A stretch of DNA of 64,000 nucleotides from a virus: positions 33,818 through 97,817 of the IMG/VR virus record IMGVR_UViG_3300050821_003228; one strand, 5' to 3'. Made by a program: the position numbers and the translations under genes. Each line of letters opens with the position of its first letter. The first letter of the stretch is position 1. Below are positions 16,447 to 24,371 of the stretch, one piece after another. Below the pieces are notes generated by a model. It was not told the DNA's origin, did not search any database, and worked only from the letters and a program-made list of their open reading frames with translations.

Positions 16447-16521
16447 GCCCGTATCGTCTAAAGATAAGGCCCACGCCCGATTAGCGTGAGATGATCGGTT
16501 TAATTCCGACTACGGGTACCA
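16447..16521 (+). tRNA. tRNA-Ile(GAT) by position, atypical anticodon loop
   Basis: Acceptor GCCCGTA/TACGGGT (first pair G-U), discriminator A, CCA. D stem GTCT/AGGC. Anticodon arm CACGC-CCGATTA-GCGTG: position 33 is C instead of the nearly universal U, and position 37 is T. T stem TCGG/CCGA with loop TTTAATT. Identity is uncertain. Confidence 0.65.
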
Positions 16522-16523
16522 AT

Positions 16524-16598
16524 GCTCGGCTAGTAGAGTGGCTATAACACTTCTCCTACAAAGAAGAGAGCAAGGTTCGATTCCTTGGCTGAGTACCA
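16524..16598 (+). tRNA. tRNA-Val(TAC), C at position 33
   Basis: Acceptor GCTCGGC with GCTGAGT (two G-U pairs), discriminator A, CCA. D stem GTAG/CTAT; anticodon arm CTTCT-CCTACAA-AGAAG (C33); T arm CAAGG-TTCGATT-CCTTG. Confidence 0.8.
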
Positions 16599-16599
16599 T

Positions 16600-16928
16600 T
16601 TTTATTGAGGCAATAACTCGGCACCTGACTGAATAAGGATTGCCAGTCCTCAAAGTATGGGATAGCTAACCGAGAGGTTACTATTCTAGTTGTTGCGTAA
16701 TCGCTACATAAAGGTCTAAATAGTGGCTCTAGATCGAGAGCCATGACGTAAGGACACGACAAATCGTCTATTATACATAGAGATGGCTGTATCGTGCTGT
16801 GAGTAACCATACTCACCAGACATTAACTGTTAGAGTAATTACCTAACAGGTCTGTGACCGAATAATGAGGCGTTTACTGCGAACTTATGGGTATTCTCAA
16901 ATCCCATGATGCTGAGTTATTGCCTCTA
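16600..16928 (+). ncRNA. Large multi-hairpin structured RNA between tRNAs
   Basis: A perfect 13-bp closing stem joins GAGGCAATAACTC (16607-16619) to 16914-16926. Inside are at least five strong hairpins: TAACC-GAGA-GGTTA, TGGCTCT/AGAGCCA, GTGAGT/ACTCAC, CAGAC(..)CTGTTAG/CTAACAG(..)GTCTG and ATGGG/CCCAT. No ORF of note runs through it. Its size and location in a phage tRNA island recall large ornate RNAs such as ROOL and GOLLD, but no match to them is recognised, nor to RNase P, tmRNA or 6S RNA. Confidence 0.7.
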
Positions 16929-16929
16929 T

Positions 16930-17005
16930 ACCGGGATCGTTCAACATCCGAGGACGGTTGCCTTTGAAGCAATTTATCTAGGTTGGAATCCTAGTTCCGG
17001 TGCCA
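16930..17005 (+). tRNA. tRNA-Gln(TTG)
   Basis: Acceptor ACCGGGA/TTCCGGT, discriminator G, CCA. Anticodon arm GTTGC-CTTTGAA-GCAAT; T arm CTAGG-TTGGAAT-CCTAG. Confidence 0.85.
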
Positions 17006-17043
17006 TTTTTCACAAGGCATTGTTTAAAAGTGCGACGGGAGCG

Positions 17044-17072
17044 CGGCTCGGATTAATTTCCGGGCCGTTTTT
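17044..17072 (+). terminator. Rho-independent terminator ending the first RNA island
   Basis: CGGCTCGG/CCGGGCCG stem (one G-U), 8-nt loop, followed by five T. Confidence 0.85.
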
Positions 17073-17084
17073 ATTGGAGTAATT

Positions 17085-17363
17085 ATGAAGTGTGGAAACT
17101 GTTATCAAGAACAGCCGTGTAAATGTATTGTGAACACTCCAATTCATGAGCACCAAAAAATTAAATCTAGAACGAATGGACAAGAATATGAAATTATGTT
17201 TGGTCCTCAACCTGGAAATTTAGTTCCGGCTAACCCATTTGCCTCAAAACTTCAAAGTCGATTTGCTCATGCTAATCCTGATAAGTTTGGTGGCAAAAAG
17301 GGATTAGAACATTGGGATAAGGTTACTAACTACTCTAGTTTACCTGAAAAGAAGGAAGGGTAA
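17085..17363 (+). CDS. Small Cys-rich hypothetical protein
   Basis: A 92-residue protein, site TTGGAG before ATG. The N-terminus CGNCYQEQPCKC could bind zinc. The rest is hydrophilic. It is the first gene after a terminator; promoter not identified. Confidence 0.65.
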   Translation: MKCGNCYQEQPCKCIVNTPIHEHQKIKSRTNGQEYEIMFGPQPGNLVPANPFASKLQSRFAHANPDKFGGKKGLEHWDKVTNYSSLPEKKEG

Positions 17364-17367
17364 TTCT

Positions 17368-17817
17368 TTGGCGTTTGACTACATTTGCGAAGGCCCTCCA
17401 ACATTTCCAGTAACAATGAATCCGGCTTTACTATTAGATATAGTAAATAACAATCTCTATGTTTCTTCGCCATACAGCACGAACTGGATTCTAATTGGTA
17501 ATTCGGGCGGAACTAATGATTCTGTCCAGAATGCAAATATATCACAGACAATTAGTTTCCTTGGCGCAACTAATACATTTTTAAAAGCTACTGCTGGAGT
17601 GCCCGGAATTACATTAACTCTGCCCGATTCAGTTGGTAATTCGGGACAAAGAGTAACAGTTATCATGGTTGATACTGGTGCCGGTGGAGTTACGATCAAT
17701 ACAACAAATTCTGAAACTATTAATGGAAATTTATCTTATGAACTTACGAATCAATATCAAGCAGTTACTTTTGAGTCCGATAACGCTAATTGGTTTGTCG
17801 TTGCTACTTCTAACTAG
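17368..17817 (+). CDS. Virion-type beta-rich protein
   Basis: A 149-residue protein, TTG start after GAAGGAAGGG. The sequence (LYVSSPYSTNWILIGNSGG..., ITLTLPDSVGNSGQRVTVIMVDTGAGGVTI) resembles C-terminal modules of phage fibre proteins (parallel-beta, Asn/Thr/Gly-rich). Its last 80 nt are overlapped by the lipoprotein gene in another frame. Confidence 0.65.
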   Translation: MAFDYICEGPPTFPVTMNPALLLDIVNNNLYVSSPYSTNWILIGNSGGTNDSVQNANISQTISFLGATNTFLKATAGVPGITLTLPDSVGNSGQRVTVIMVDTGAGGVTINTTNSETINGNLSYELTNQYQAVTFESDNANWFVVATSN

Positions 17818-18478
17818 TTGTGCATCGGCCCGAATACCAATAGTTATACCGACTGCTCCCCCATTACAGGTTGCAACGGCTACACGATCTGTTTCTTCGT
17901 TACCAGCAACGTGTAAGGGCGGCAGTCCTTTTATGCCCACTGACATTGTTGTAGTTATATCGGGCGGTAATGGAACGTTAAATTGGTGTAATTCAACGAA
18001 TCATTGGACTTCTGGAACAGGAACCTCGCCGGGCGGTTCTCCTAATCAAATTCAATATAATTTATCAGGAGCATTTGCTGGATTTACAATGACTGGCGAT
18101 TGTACTGCTGTTGTTAGTACGGGCGTAATAACTTGCACAAAAAGTAGTGGCACTCCATTTGGAACGGGCGCGTTCTTAAATAATGTCACCCAAACGATAG
18201 CAAACGGATCGGCTGCACTTGGTACATCAGCGATTTCTTCAGGTTCTTGTGCAAGTCCGGTCACCGTATCAACTTCGGGCGTAGCAACATCTGATGTCAT
18301 ACAAGCAACTTTTAATAGTGATCCAACATCGACTGTAGGATATATTCCGTCAACATCGGGCGGGTTAACGATCTTCGTTTATCCAACCGCAAATAACGTC
18401 AATTTCAAAGTGTGTAATTCAACGACTTCGAGTATAACTCCGGGGGCTGTAACAGTTAATTTTCGTGTAACAAGGTAA
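17738..18478 (+). CDS. Lipoprotein with fibre-like body
   Basis: 246 residues starting at an ATG inside the previous gene (GGAAA 8-12 nt upstream). The first 28 residues form a lipoprotein signal ending in LLLLTSC, followed by a Ser/Thr/Gly-rich body with NQIQYNLSGAFAG and a C-terminal beta domain. An upstream frame from 17669 lacks signal sense. Likely exported and anchored in the host envelope, or carried on the virion. Confidence 0.7.
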   Translation: MNLRINIKQLLLSPITLIGLSLLLLTSCASARIPIVIPTAPPLQVATATRSVSSLPATCKGGSPFMPTDIVVVISGGNGTLNWCNSTNHWTSGTGTSPGGSPNQIQYNLSGAFAGFTMTGDCTAVVSTGVITCTKSSGTPFGTGAFLNNVTQTIANGSAALGTSAISSGSCASPVTVSTSGVATSDVIQATFNSDPTSTVGYIPSTSGGLTIFVYPTANNVNFKVCNSTTSSITPGAVTVNFRVTR

Positions 18479-18480
18479 TA

Positions 18481-21400
18481 ATGAAGAAGTTTTTATTTAT
18501 CATTCTATTATTAGCATTGCCCGCATTTGCTCAAAGTGTAACAAATAACACTTCAGCGTGCGGCCCTGCAAATGGATTTCCAACGGCGGGCTGTAATTTA
18601 ACGACAGGAATGCCGTTTCTTGGTAATCCGGCTAATACGGGTTTAGAAACTGCAACGCCCGATCCATTACCGGTTAACACTTCAACCTTGAGTGTTCATA
18701 ATTATCTTTATGCCGGATCGACAACAAGACATATCGGTGAATATCAGCCGTGGTTCTGTAATACATCAAATCCATGTAACGGGCACAAAGTCAATGGAAT
18801 GGAAGAGTCTAATGCGGCCCAAGTTCTAGTTCAGGCGCAATGGATGTTCACTGTCGGAATGGATGCAACAGTAGTAGATTGGTATGGTTGTTCTGATTAT
18901 TGCTCTACTCCACAAAGTTCTGCTCAACATTATAATAATTCGGTTACCCTTGCTTTAGCTTCAGCTATTAATAGTAATCCTTCGACAACGCCGAAGTTCA
19001 TGATCATGCTCGACATTGGAGCAATTGATGGTTCTGGTACAGGACAATGTGCTCCTGCTGGTGGGGATCAATCAGCGTGTGTAATTGCCGCGATTAATCT
19101 TCAAATGGACTATGTAGCAGCAACTTGGCTAGGCCATAGTTATTATGAGACAGATCGTAACGGTCGGCCAATGGTTCTTATATTTGGTATTAATACGGGA
19201 CCGTATCCGGGCACTAATTTTACTACAGTTTGGAATGCAGTTTCAGCACATGTAACTTCTGGTAATTCATGCGGTACAGGATGTACTTATCCAGCAACAA
19301 TAGATTTTATAGATGAGAACGCTGGCGCATTTAGCGAATCAGGTATTGCGGGCGGATATGCTTGGCCTCAACCGAATTCTTGGAGTAGTACTAATCAATT
19401 TTGTTATCTAGGCAACCCTTGCTCATTCAATTATATTGCTGATTTCTATTCACACGCCCGCTCCAACCCAAGTAAGATTGCAATCGGTGTAGGGTATAAA
19501 GGGTTTGATGATTTCAATGCAAGTTGGGGATCAAATCGTGTTATAGCGCAGGAATGCGGCCAATTGCCCGGACTATTAGGAACTGCTGTATCAACGGCGG
19601 GCTATAGTTCTTCTAGTCAGTTAGATTATTTTCAATGGGCAACATTGAATGATTATGAAGAAGGAACTGAAGTAGAATCGGGCATTGACAATTGTATGAC
19701 TGTAAGTACTCCTGTAATTTCTGGTAGTACGATGTCATGGTCATTATTGAACACTGATGCTACTTATGCCAGCACGAATACTATCAATAGTTTCAGTATT
19801 TATACGGGGACGGGTTCACCAACAACATTATTTGCTTCAGGCATTTCTGCGACCTCGACTAGCCATGCTGCACCCACTTTGACGGCAGGGCAATCTGCGT
19901 GGGTGTACATGGTTGGTCAACCGCTGATTCATAATCAATTATCTGGCCCGAGTGTGAATAATAATCCGGCAGGATATGTTGCTTATACGGGAACAGATAT
20001 TGTTATACCTTCGACAACTCCTCCAAATTTAGGTACATACACGAAGAATAATGCGATTGTTTATGACAATTCTTATGTATCTCATGGATTTAGTTCAGCT
20101 AATTTAAGTCCGCACGCCCGCTGTACGGATCAAAACTTTACGCCTACAAACGGATTGAAGGGGTTTTCAGCGGGACAGGGCGGCGGCGGTGGAGCTATAA
20201 TGTGGAATGCCGGATCACCACCGACATTAATTCACGTTGTAACTAATGGCGGCGGTTCTGCTATTTCACTATTTAATGCAACAACGATGTCTTGTCTTGG
20301 GGCGATTACTGCGGATAAGAATTTATCTCATCCCGGCTCATCTTCTAATATAGCTTCTTTTGGAGACGGACAATTTGATCGTCAAAATTCTAGCAAATGG
20401 TGGGCATTTGGTGTAGTAGGCAATGATATTTTAAGCAATACTTTTGTAACACCACTTACAATTAATACTACTACTGGAACATTTACTGAGGGGGCGACAG
20501 CCGTTGATTTTAAATCAGGGCTACCGCTAGGAACTAATGCTCCTGAATGGTTACCGAATCATGCGTATATTAAGGGCGCTTATGTTTCGCATACAATGGT
20601 ACCGGGTGAATTTTTTACTTATCAATCTAACTATAGCGGATTTCATCTTGGAGATATTATTTGGCCCCTTTATCCTTCTGGATGTGGATTTACTTTAAGG
20701 GTTGCAGGAACAACGGGAGCAACTCCCCCTAATTGGTCAACTTCGGCCAATTGTGGAGTTAATCCTACAGTTGTTAAAGATGGAACTGCAACATGGCATA
20801 GTTTAGTAGGTCCAGCAAAATTTGTATTTCAATTGATCAGTTCTAGTGGTACTTCAGGCAGTCCTACACCAGCATTTGTTCCTGTAGCTACAAAACACCC
20901 TGATGTATTAAGCCAAGTATCAGATAATGGCTTGACTTGGGAAAATGTAGGTGTTAACTCGTCTAATCCAATATGGGGAAGCTTAACTAGTGTTTCATTT
21001 GATGGAACAAAATTTGCAAAAGGGTGGAGTACAAATATTTATGGAGCCGATCCTAGTTCACTCGGCGGCGCGTTTAATCTTTGTGTGTACTCAGGTTGTG
21101 GTGGAGGTCAAGGTACAGGGTTTTATATTGTAACTTACGATTCTGTTGCTAATGTATATCACTTATTGAATACTGTAACAGCAATGCAAACAGATATAAC
21201 ATGTAGTGGCGGAATAGGTTATAATTGTGCCGGTGGAACGCAAGTATTTACAACTGCCGGAACTGCAACCGGAATTGCGTGTCCGTTCTTTATTCATGAT
21301 AATTCTGGTTATGCTAATTCTAATCCAATTCAAATGCAACCACAGGCTGGATATATCGGCGTTGGATGCCCGTCTGGTATAAACAATTTATTATGGTCAC

Positions 21401-22350
21401 CATATCAACCGTTTAATGCGACAACACAAGTACAAGTGTTTCGTACACCGCTGAACCATCCGGCCAGCGGGGTTAGTCATGTTTCATTTACTGGACAAAA
21501 TGCTAGTAATTATGGGTTTGAAACGGGCGCATATGCGGTAGAATATCCTATTAATGATATCGCTGATGTTCCACCTATTACATGGCAAGCCGTTCCGTGT
21601 GACACTATAGTTCCTTCGGTTTGGTTTCCGGGCGATCCTAATCAGCCATGTTTCTTACAATGGGATAACCATCTTTCTTGGGCGTATAACCCCAATCAAG
21701 ATGATACTACCCCCGTTTGTGGAACTTATTTTGGTAACGTTGTAGCAAACGCCGGTCAAGTTCCTGTAGCAGCCTATGAAGGTGAAGTTGTTTGTTATTC
21801 AACTGTTCCATCATGGACTGATACATCAACTCCAAATTCAGGACAAACACAGTGGAGATTCGGGCATACATTTAATTTTCAGGCTAATGTAAATTTTAAC
21901 ATCTGGTTTAACATCGGTCAATGGTCGTTAGATGGCCTTTATTTCGCATACGGCACAGATTGGTACGGGCAATTTGGATCAACTACAGGTGTAGCCCCTG
22001 TATTGCCGATACCTAACGCTTCAGTTCTATGCCTTGGTGGATTTCCTTGGCAAGCAAGCCATACTTATACTTTAGGGTCAGTCATTAATCCGGTGGCTAA
22101 TTTAAGTGGGGGCGGCTCACCATATGATGTGTTTCAAGCGATTGCTGTAACCGGGCCGAGTGGCAGCACTGCTCCGGCTTGGGGAACTGCATCAATTGGT
22201 TCAAATTTGACTGATAATGGAATTATATGGCAAAATGTTGGTGTAGGCAATTGTCGTGGGGATGTTGTCATCGTTAAAATGACTCCATTTTCAACCCCAC
22301 CACCATCAGGAACATTAACAAATATTTCGCCAATTATAATAACATTTTAG
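18481..22350 (+). CDS. Large secreted glycoside-hydrolase-like protein
   Basis: 1,289 residues with a clear Sec signal (MKKFLFIILLLALPAFAQS). Residues about 55-420 have a TIM-barrel-like pattern (TVGMDATVVDWYG, PKFMIMLDIG, RNGRPMVLIFG, DYFQWATLNDYEEGTE) like GH71/GH99-type glycanases, with DWYG and NDYEE as possible acidic active-site strands. The rest is repetitive and beta-rich, with WQASHTYTLGSVI and PAWG modules also seen in fibre proteins. A cell-surface polysaccharide depolymerase is a reasonable inference. It starts 2 nt after the lipoprotein gene. Confidence 0.65.
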   Translation: MKKFLFIILLLALPAFAQSVTNNTSACGPANGFPTAGCNLTTGMPFLGNPANTGLETATPDPLPVNTSTLSVHNYLYAGSTTRHIGEYQPWFCNTSNPCNGHKVNGMEESNAAQVLVQAQWMFTVGMDATVVDWYGCSDYCSTPQSSAQHYNNSVTLALASAINSNPSTTPKFMIMLDIGAIDGSGTGQCAPAGGDQSACVIAAINLQMDYVAATWLGHSYYETDRNGRPMVLIFGINTGPYPGTNFTTVWNAVSAHVTSGNSCGTGCTYPATIDFIDENAGAFSESGIAGGYAWPQPNSWSSTNQFCYLGNPCSFNYIADFYSHARSNPSKIAIGVGYKGFDDFNASWGSNRVIAQECGQLPGLLGTAVSTAGYSSSSQLDYFQWATLNDYEEGTEVESGIDNCMTVSTPVISGSTMSWSLLNTDATYASTNTINSFSIYTGTGSPTTLFASGISATSTSHAAPTLTAGQSAWVYMVGQPLIHNQLSGPSVNNNPAGYVAYTGTDIVIPSTTPPNLGTYTKNNAIVYDNSYVSHGFSSANLSPHARCTDQNFTPTNGLKGFSAGQGGGGGAIMWNAGSPPTLIHVVTNGGGSAISLFNATTMSCLGAITADKNLSHPGSSSNIASFGDGQFDRQNSSKWWAFGVVGNDILSNTFVTPLTINTTTGTFTEGATAVDFKSGLPLGTNAPEWLPNHAYIKGAYVSHTMVPGEFFTYQSNYSGFHLGDIIWPLYPSGCGFTLRVAGTTGATPPNWSTSANCGVNPTVVKDGTATWHSLVGPAKFVFQLISSSGTSGSPTPAFVPVATKHPDVLSQVSDNGLTWENVGVNSSNPIWGSLTSVSFDGTKFAKGWSTNIYGADPSSLGGAFNLCVYSGCGGGQGTGFYIVTYDSVANVYHLLNTVTAMQTDITCSGGIGYNCAGGTQVFTTAGTATGIACPFFIHDNSGYANSNPIQMQPQAGYIGVGCPSGINNLLWSPYQPFNATTQVQVFRTPLNHPASGVSHVSFTGQNASNYGFETGAYAVEYPINDIADVPPITWQAVPCDTIVPSVWFPGDPNQPCFLQWDNHLSWAYNPNQDDTTPVCGTYFGNVVANAGQVPVAAYEGEVVCYSTVPSWTDTSTPNSGQTQWRFGHTFNFQANVNFNIWFNIGQWSLDGLYFAYGTDWYGQFGSTTGVAPVLPIPNASVLCLGGFPWQASHTYTLGSVINPVANLSGGGSPYDVFQAIAVTGPSGSTAPAWGTASIGSNLTDNGIIWQNVGVGNCRGDVVIVKMTPFSTPPPSGTLTNISPIIITF

Positions 22351-22352
22351 AC

Positions 22353-22381
22353 TTGACAATCGCCCGAATTTCTGATATATT
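22353..22381 (+). promoter_or_regulatory. Sigma70-type promoter
   Basis: TTGACA at 22353, 17-nt spacer, TATATT at 22376; the following gene has its own AGGAG site. Confidence 0.8.
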
Positions 22382-22396
22382 CATAATAGGAGAAAA

Positions 22397-22804
22397 ATGA
22401 AATTTAAACAAGTATTAATGGCTTTAATATTGTGCCCGCTATTGACAGTTGGTGTAATAAGTACAACGGGGTGTATGAATCGTCCCGCTGCTCCGGTGCC
22501 CGGATCGTTAAATCAGTTCGATTCTGATACGTACCTCGCGCTAATAACGGCGAAAGGTGTGATTGATCAGACTAAAACTGATTTAATAAATGATATATTT
22601 CCGCCTAATCAGGTTGCAATTGTGAAAAAGTCGGTCAACGATCTTATAACGTATTATAATGTATCAGATACAGCATACACGGCTTATCATGCGGCTTCAT
22701 TAGCAGGAACGGCCACACTTGAGCAACAACAGGCTGTACAAGCGACTGTCGATAATTTGAATAAAGCGGTCGTAGCAGTCAGTACTGCAAAGGCAGGAAA
22801 TTAA
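22397..22804 (+). CDS. Small lipoprotein
   Basis: A 135-residue protein with lipoprotein signal (LLTVGVISTTGC, Cys at about residue 26) and a helical Ala/Val-rich body. Preceded by TAGGAG and its own promoter. Overlaps the next gene by one base (TAATG). Could be an outer-membrane lipoprotein affecting superinfection or lysis; no family recognised. Confidence 0.7.
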   Translation: MKFKQVLMALILCPLLTVGVISTTGCMNRPAAPVPGSLNQFDSDTYLALITAKGVIDQTKTDLINDIFPPNQVAIVKKSVNDLITYYNVSDTAYTAYHAASLAGTATLEQQQAVQATVDNLNKAVVAVSTAKAGN

Positions 22805-23007
22805 TGGCAAACTTATCGTTAACAAGTATATTGCAGATCATACAAATTGCACTGACAGCGCTACAAGCAATTCCGGCAACCGGTGCAGTTGATCGTGAAG
22901 TGAGTGCATTAGTCGGGCTATTACAAGCAGGATTGAATGCTTATCATCAAGCTTCTGGTTCGCCACTTGATCTAACTCGAATACCTTTAGAAACGCCGAT
23001 ACCGTAA
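22804..23007 (+). CDS. Short helical hypothetical protein
   Basis: A 67-residue protein coupled to the lipoprotein gene (ATG overlaps its stop). Amphipathic and hydrophobic helices (LQIIQIALTALQAIPATGAVDREVSALVGLLQAGLNAY) as in small phage helper proteins. Function unknown. Confidence 0.6.
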   Translation: MANLSLTSILQIIQIALTALQAIPATGAVDREVSALVGLLQAGLNAYHQASGSPLDLTRIPLETPIP

Positions 23008-23036
23008 TTGACAAGTCGGGCGGTTTGTAGTATATT
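23008..23036 (+). promoter_or_regulatory. Sigma70-type promoter, leaderless
   Basis: TTGACA at 23008, 17-nt spacer, TATATT at 23031, 6 nt to ATG at 23043. Confidence 0.8.
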
Positions 23037-23042
23037 AATAAT

Positions 23043-23204
23043 ATGTCACATAGAGAATATGGAACTACAAACGGAAAACATTTGAAAATTCATCCAAAGC
23101 AGTTTATATCCGTAATCCGTCACATCCACGAATTCTGGCCTAAAGGCTGTCTTTGTGTAGCGTGTAAAGCAGTTGACAACCGTGAGGATATTGTGGTAAG
23201 ATAG
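23043..23204 (+). CDS. 53-residue basic protein with CxCxxC
   Basis: Directly after a strong promoter. His- and Lys-rich with GCLCVACK near the C-terminus. The promoter of the next gene lies inside its 3' end. Confidence 0.55.
   Translation: MSHREYGTTNGKHLKIHPKQFISVIRHIHEFWPKGCLCVACKAVDNREDIVVR
23173..23202 (+). promoter_or_regulatory. Sigma70-type promoter, leaderless
   Basis: TTGACA at 23173, 18-nt spacer, TAAGAT at 23197, 6 nt to ATG at 23209. Confidence 0.65.
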
Positions 23205-23208
23205 CATT

Positions 23209-23433
23209 ATGATGACTCGCGGCAAGTTTCAATGTTATAGTGATAAGAGAGTTTACTGGAATAAGGACGTTCATGTCTACACGTTTCAGGCAGTTTGTAA
23301 TGATGGAACACCTGAAAACGAGCGGTTTCATAAGTATACGCCATCAGGATCAATTGAAATAACAGTTGATAATCCTAATGTCGTTCTTGAACCGGGCAAG
23401 TTTTATTATGTAGATTTTACTGAAGTAAGTTAA
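23209..23433 (+). CDS. Hypothetical beta-rich protein
   Basis: A 74-residue protein beginning ATGATG just after a -10 box. The alternating pattern (SGSIEITVDNPNVVLEPGKFYYVDF) suggests a small beta fold. It precedes the second tRNA island. Confidence 0.6.
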   Translation: MMTRGKFQCYSDKRVYWNKDVHVYTFQAVCNDGTPENERFHKYTPSGSIEITVDNPNVVLEPGKFYYVDFTEVS

Positions 23434-23437
23434 AGTT

Positions 23438-23513
23438 GGGCTTATAGCTCATTCAGGAGAGCGCCTGTCTTGCAAACAGGAGGCGACCGGGGCGGAACCG
23501 GTTAAGTCCACCA
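23438..23513 (+). tRNA. tRNA-Ala(TGC)
   Basis: Acceptor GGGCTTA/TAAGTCC, discriminator A, CCA; D stem GCTC/GAGC; anticodon arm CCTGT-CTTGCAA-ACAGG; T stem ACCGG/CCGGT with a non-standard loop GGCGGAA. Confidence 0.88.
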
Positions 23514-23518
23514 TTTTT

Positions 23519-23593
23519 GAGGCTAGGGTATGACTGGCGGTGCCACAGGTTTCCACCCTGTAGAGTCCGATTCGATTTCGGATAGCCTCTCCA
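23519..23593 (+). tRNA. tRNA-Gly(TCC)
   Basis: Acceptor GAGGCTA/TAGCCTC, discriminator T, CCA; anticodon arm ACAGG-TTTCCAC-CCTGT; T stem TCCGA/TCGGA. Confidence 0.9.
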
Positions 23594-23597
23594 TTTT

Positions 23598-23672
23598 GGG
23601 CGCGCACCTTCTGGTGAAGGCTCAAGTTTGTGAAGCTTGTAGAAATACATTCGATTTGTAGCGTGCCCTCCA
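23598..23672 (+). tRNA. tRNA-His(GTG)
   Basis: Acceptor GGGCGCG/CGTGCCC, CCA encoded; anticodon arm CAAGT-TTGTGAA-GCTTG. The discriminator is T and no G-1 is encoded, unlike standard tRNA-His (G-1:C73). Confidence 0.8.
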
Positions 23673-23677
23673 TTTTT

Positions 23678-23753
23678 GGATATGTCGTATAAAGATAAAT
23701 ACTCTGTTTTCGTAAAACAGCTAATGTCGGCTCAATCCCGGCCATATCCTCCA
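23678..23753 (+). tRNA. tRNA-Thr(CGT)
   Basis: Acceptor GGATATG/CATATCC, discriminator T, CCA; anticodon arm CTGTT-TTCGTAA-AACAG; T arm GTCGG-CTCAATC-CCGGC. Confidence 0.88.
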
Positions 23754-23828
23754 GTAGATATAATATAATGGCTATTATAATTTCTTGGTAAGAAATTTAT
23801 ATGCGTTCGATTCGCATTATCGGCTCCA
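23754..23828 (+). tRNA. tRNA-Thr(GGT)
   Basis: Acceptor GTAGATA with TATCGGC (one mismatch), discriminator T, CCA; anticodon arm ATTTC-TTGGTAA-GAAAT; T arm ATGCG-TTCGATT-CGCAT. Abuts the previous tRNA. Confidence 0.85.
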
Positions 23829-23829
23829 T

Positions 23830-23903
23830 GCACTTGTAGCATAATGAAATGCCCCATACTTGTAATATGGCTTATGTCGGCCCATTGCCGATCAAGTGCT
23901 CCA
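23830..23903 (+). tRNA. tRNA-Thr(TGT)
   Basis: Acceptor GCACTTG/CAAGTGC, discriminator T, CCA; anticodon arm CCATA-CTTGTAA-TATGG; T stem GTCGG/CCGAT with atypical loop CCCATTG. Completes a Thr set of three anticodons. Confidence 0.85.
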
Positions 23904-23911
23904 TTTTTATT

Positions 23912-23986
23912 GCGGGAATAGCTCAGAGGCAGAGCACAACATTGCCAATGTTGAGGTCGCGGTTTCAACATCCGTTTCCCGCTCCA
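23912..23986 (+). tRNA. tRNA-Gly(GCC)
   Basis: Acceptor GCGGGAA/TTCCCGC, discriminator T, CCA; anticodon arm CAACA-TTGCCAA-TGTTG. Confidence 0.88.
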
Positions 23987-23987
23987 T

Positions 23988-24064
23988 ATGCCGTTGGCGA
24001 AGAGGTCAAACGCGGAAAGCTACAACCTTTCTAATCAGGGGTTCGACTCCCTTACGGCATTCCA
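23988..24064 (+). tRNA. tRNA with anticodon ACA by position (Cys codon UGU)
   Basis: Acceptor ATGCCGT/ACGGCAT, discriminator T, CCA; D stem GCG/CGC; anticodon arm GAAAG-CTACAAC-CTTTC; T arm AGGGG-TTCGACT-CCCTT. A34 is very rare in bacterial tRNAs outside Arg(ACG), so the decoding identity is uncertain. Confidence 0.65.
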
Positions 24065-24069
24065 TTTTT

Positions 24070-24150
24070 ATGTTTGAATTTATATTAATGATTTTAGCTA
24101 ATTTGGCCCATAGAATCGGGCCGGAATATCCTAATTATAAACAAGATTAA
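24070..24150 (+). CDS. Possible 26-residue peptide between tRNAs
   Basis: ATG-started ORF (MFEFILMILANLAHRIG...) filling the gap between two tRNAs. No ribosome site or promoter is visible, so expression is doubtful. Confidence 0.25.
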   Translation: MFEFILMILANLAHRIGPEYPNYKQD

Positions 24151-24151
24151 T

Positions 24152-24225
24152 AGGTGATTGATGTAATGGAAGCATGACAGTCTCCAAAACTGTTCGTAAG
24201 GGTTCAAGTCCTTTATCATCTGCCA
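24152..24225 (+). tRNA. tRNA-Trp(CCA)
   Basis: Acceptor AGGTGAT/ATCATCT, discriminator G, CCA; anticodon arm ACAGT-CTCCAAA-ACTGT; T arm AAGGG-TTCAAGT-CCTTT. Confidence 0.9.
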
Positions 24226-24228
24226 TTT

Positions 24229-24369
24229 ATGGGCAAAGCTAATAAAATGCCTTATGTACCGACAGAATGGGCTAAACATCTTCGCCCGTTTCTGAAACGG
24301 CTGTTCTGGAAGAAAGTTCGCCGTAAAACGAAAGAATTGACAAATCGAGTAAAGGATGATATAAGTTAA
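24229..24369 (+). CDS. 46-residue highly basic peptide
   Basis: MGKANKMPYVPTEWAKHLRPF followed by a Lys/Arg-rich helix (FLKRLFWKKVRRKTKELTNRV). Fills the space between tRNA-Trp and the HNH gene. No ribosome site is evident; could bind nucleic acid or membrane. Confidence 0.45.
   Translation: MGKANKMPYVPTEWAKHLRPFLKRLFWKKVRRKTKELTNRVKDDIS
24337..24365 (+). promoter_or_regulatory. Sigma70-type promoter, leaderless
   Basis: TTGACA at 24337, 17-nt spacer, TATAAG at 24360, 6 nt to the ATG at 24372 of the HNH gene. Confidence 0.75.
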
Positions 24370-24371
24370 AT

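Noticed and set aside
16600-16928. RNase P RNA, tmRNA or group I intron
   Set aside because: None of the conserved core sequences of these RNAs (such as GAGGAAAGTCC of RNase P) is present.
23449-23971. Minus-strand ORFs over the tRNA array
   Set aside because: They read the complement of consecutive tRNAs; repeated elements such as CCATTTTT explain the protein-like look.
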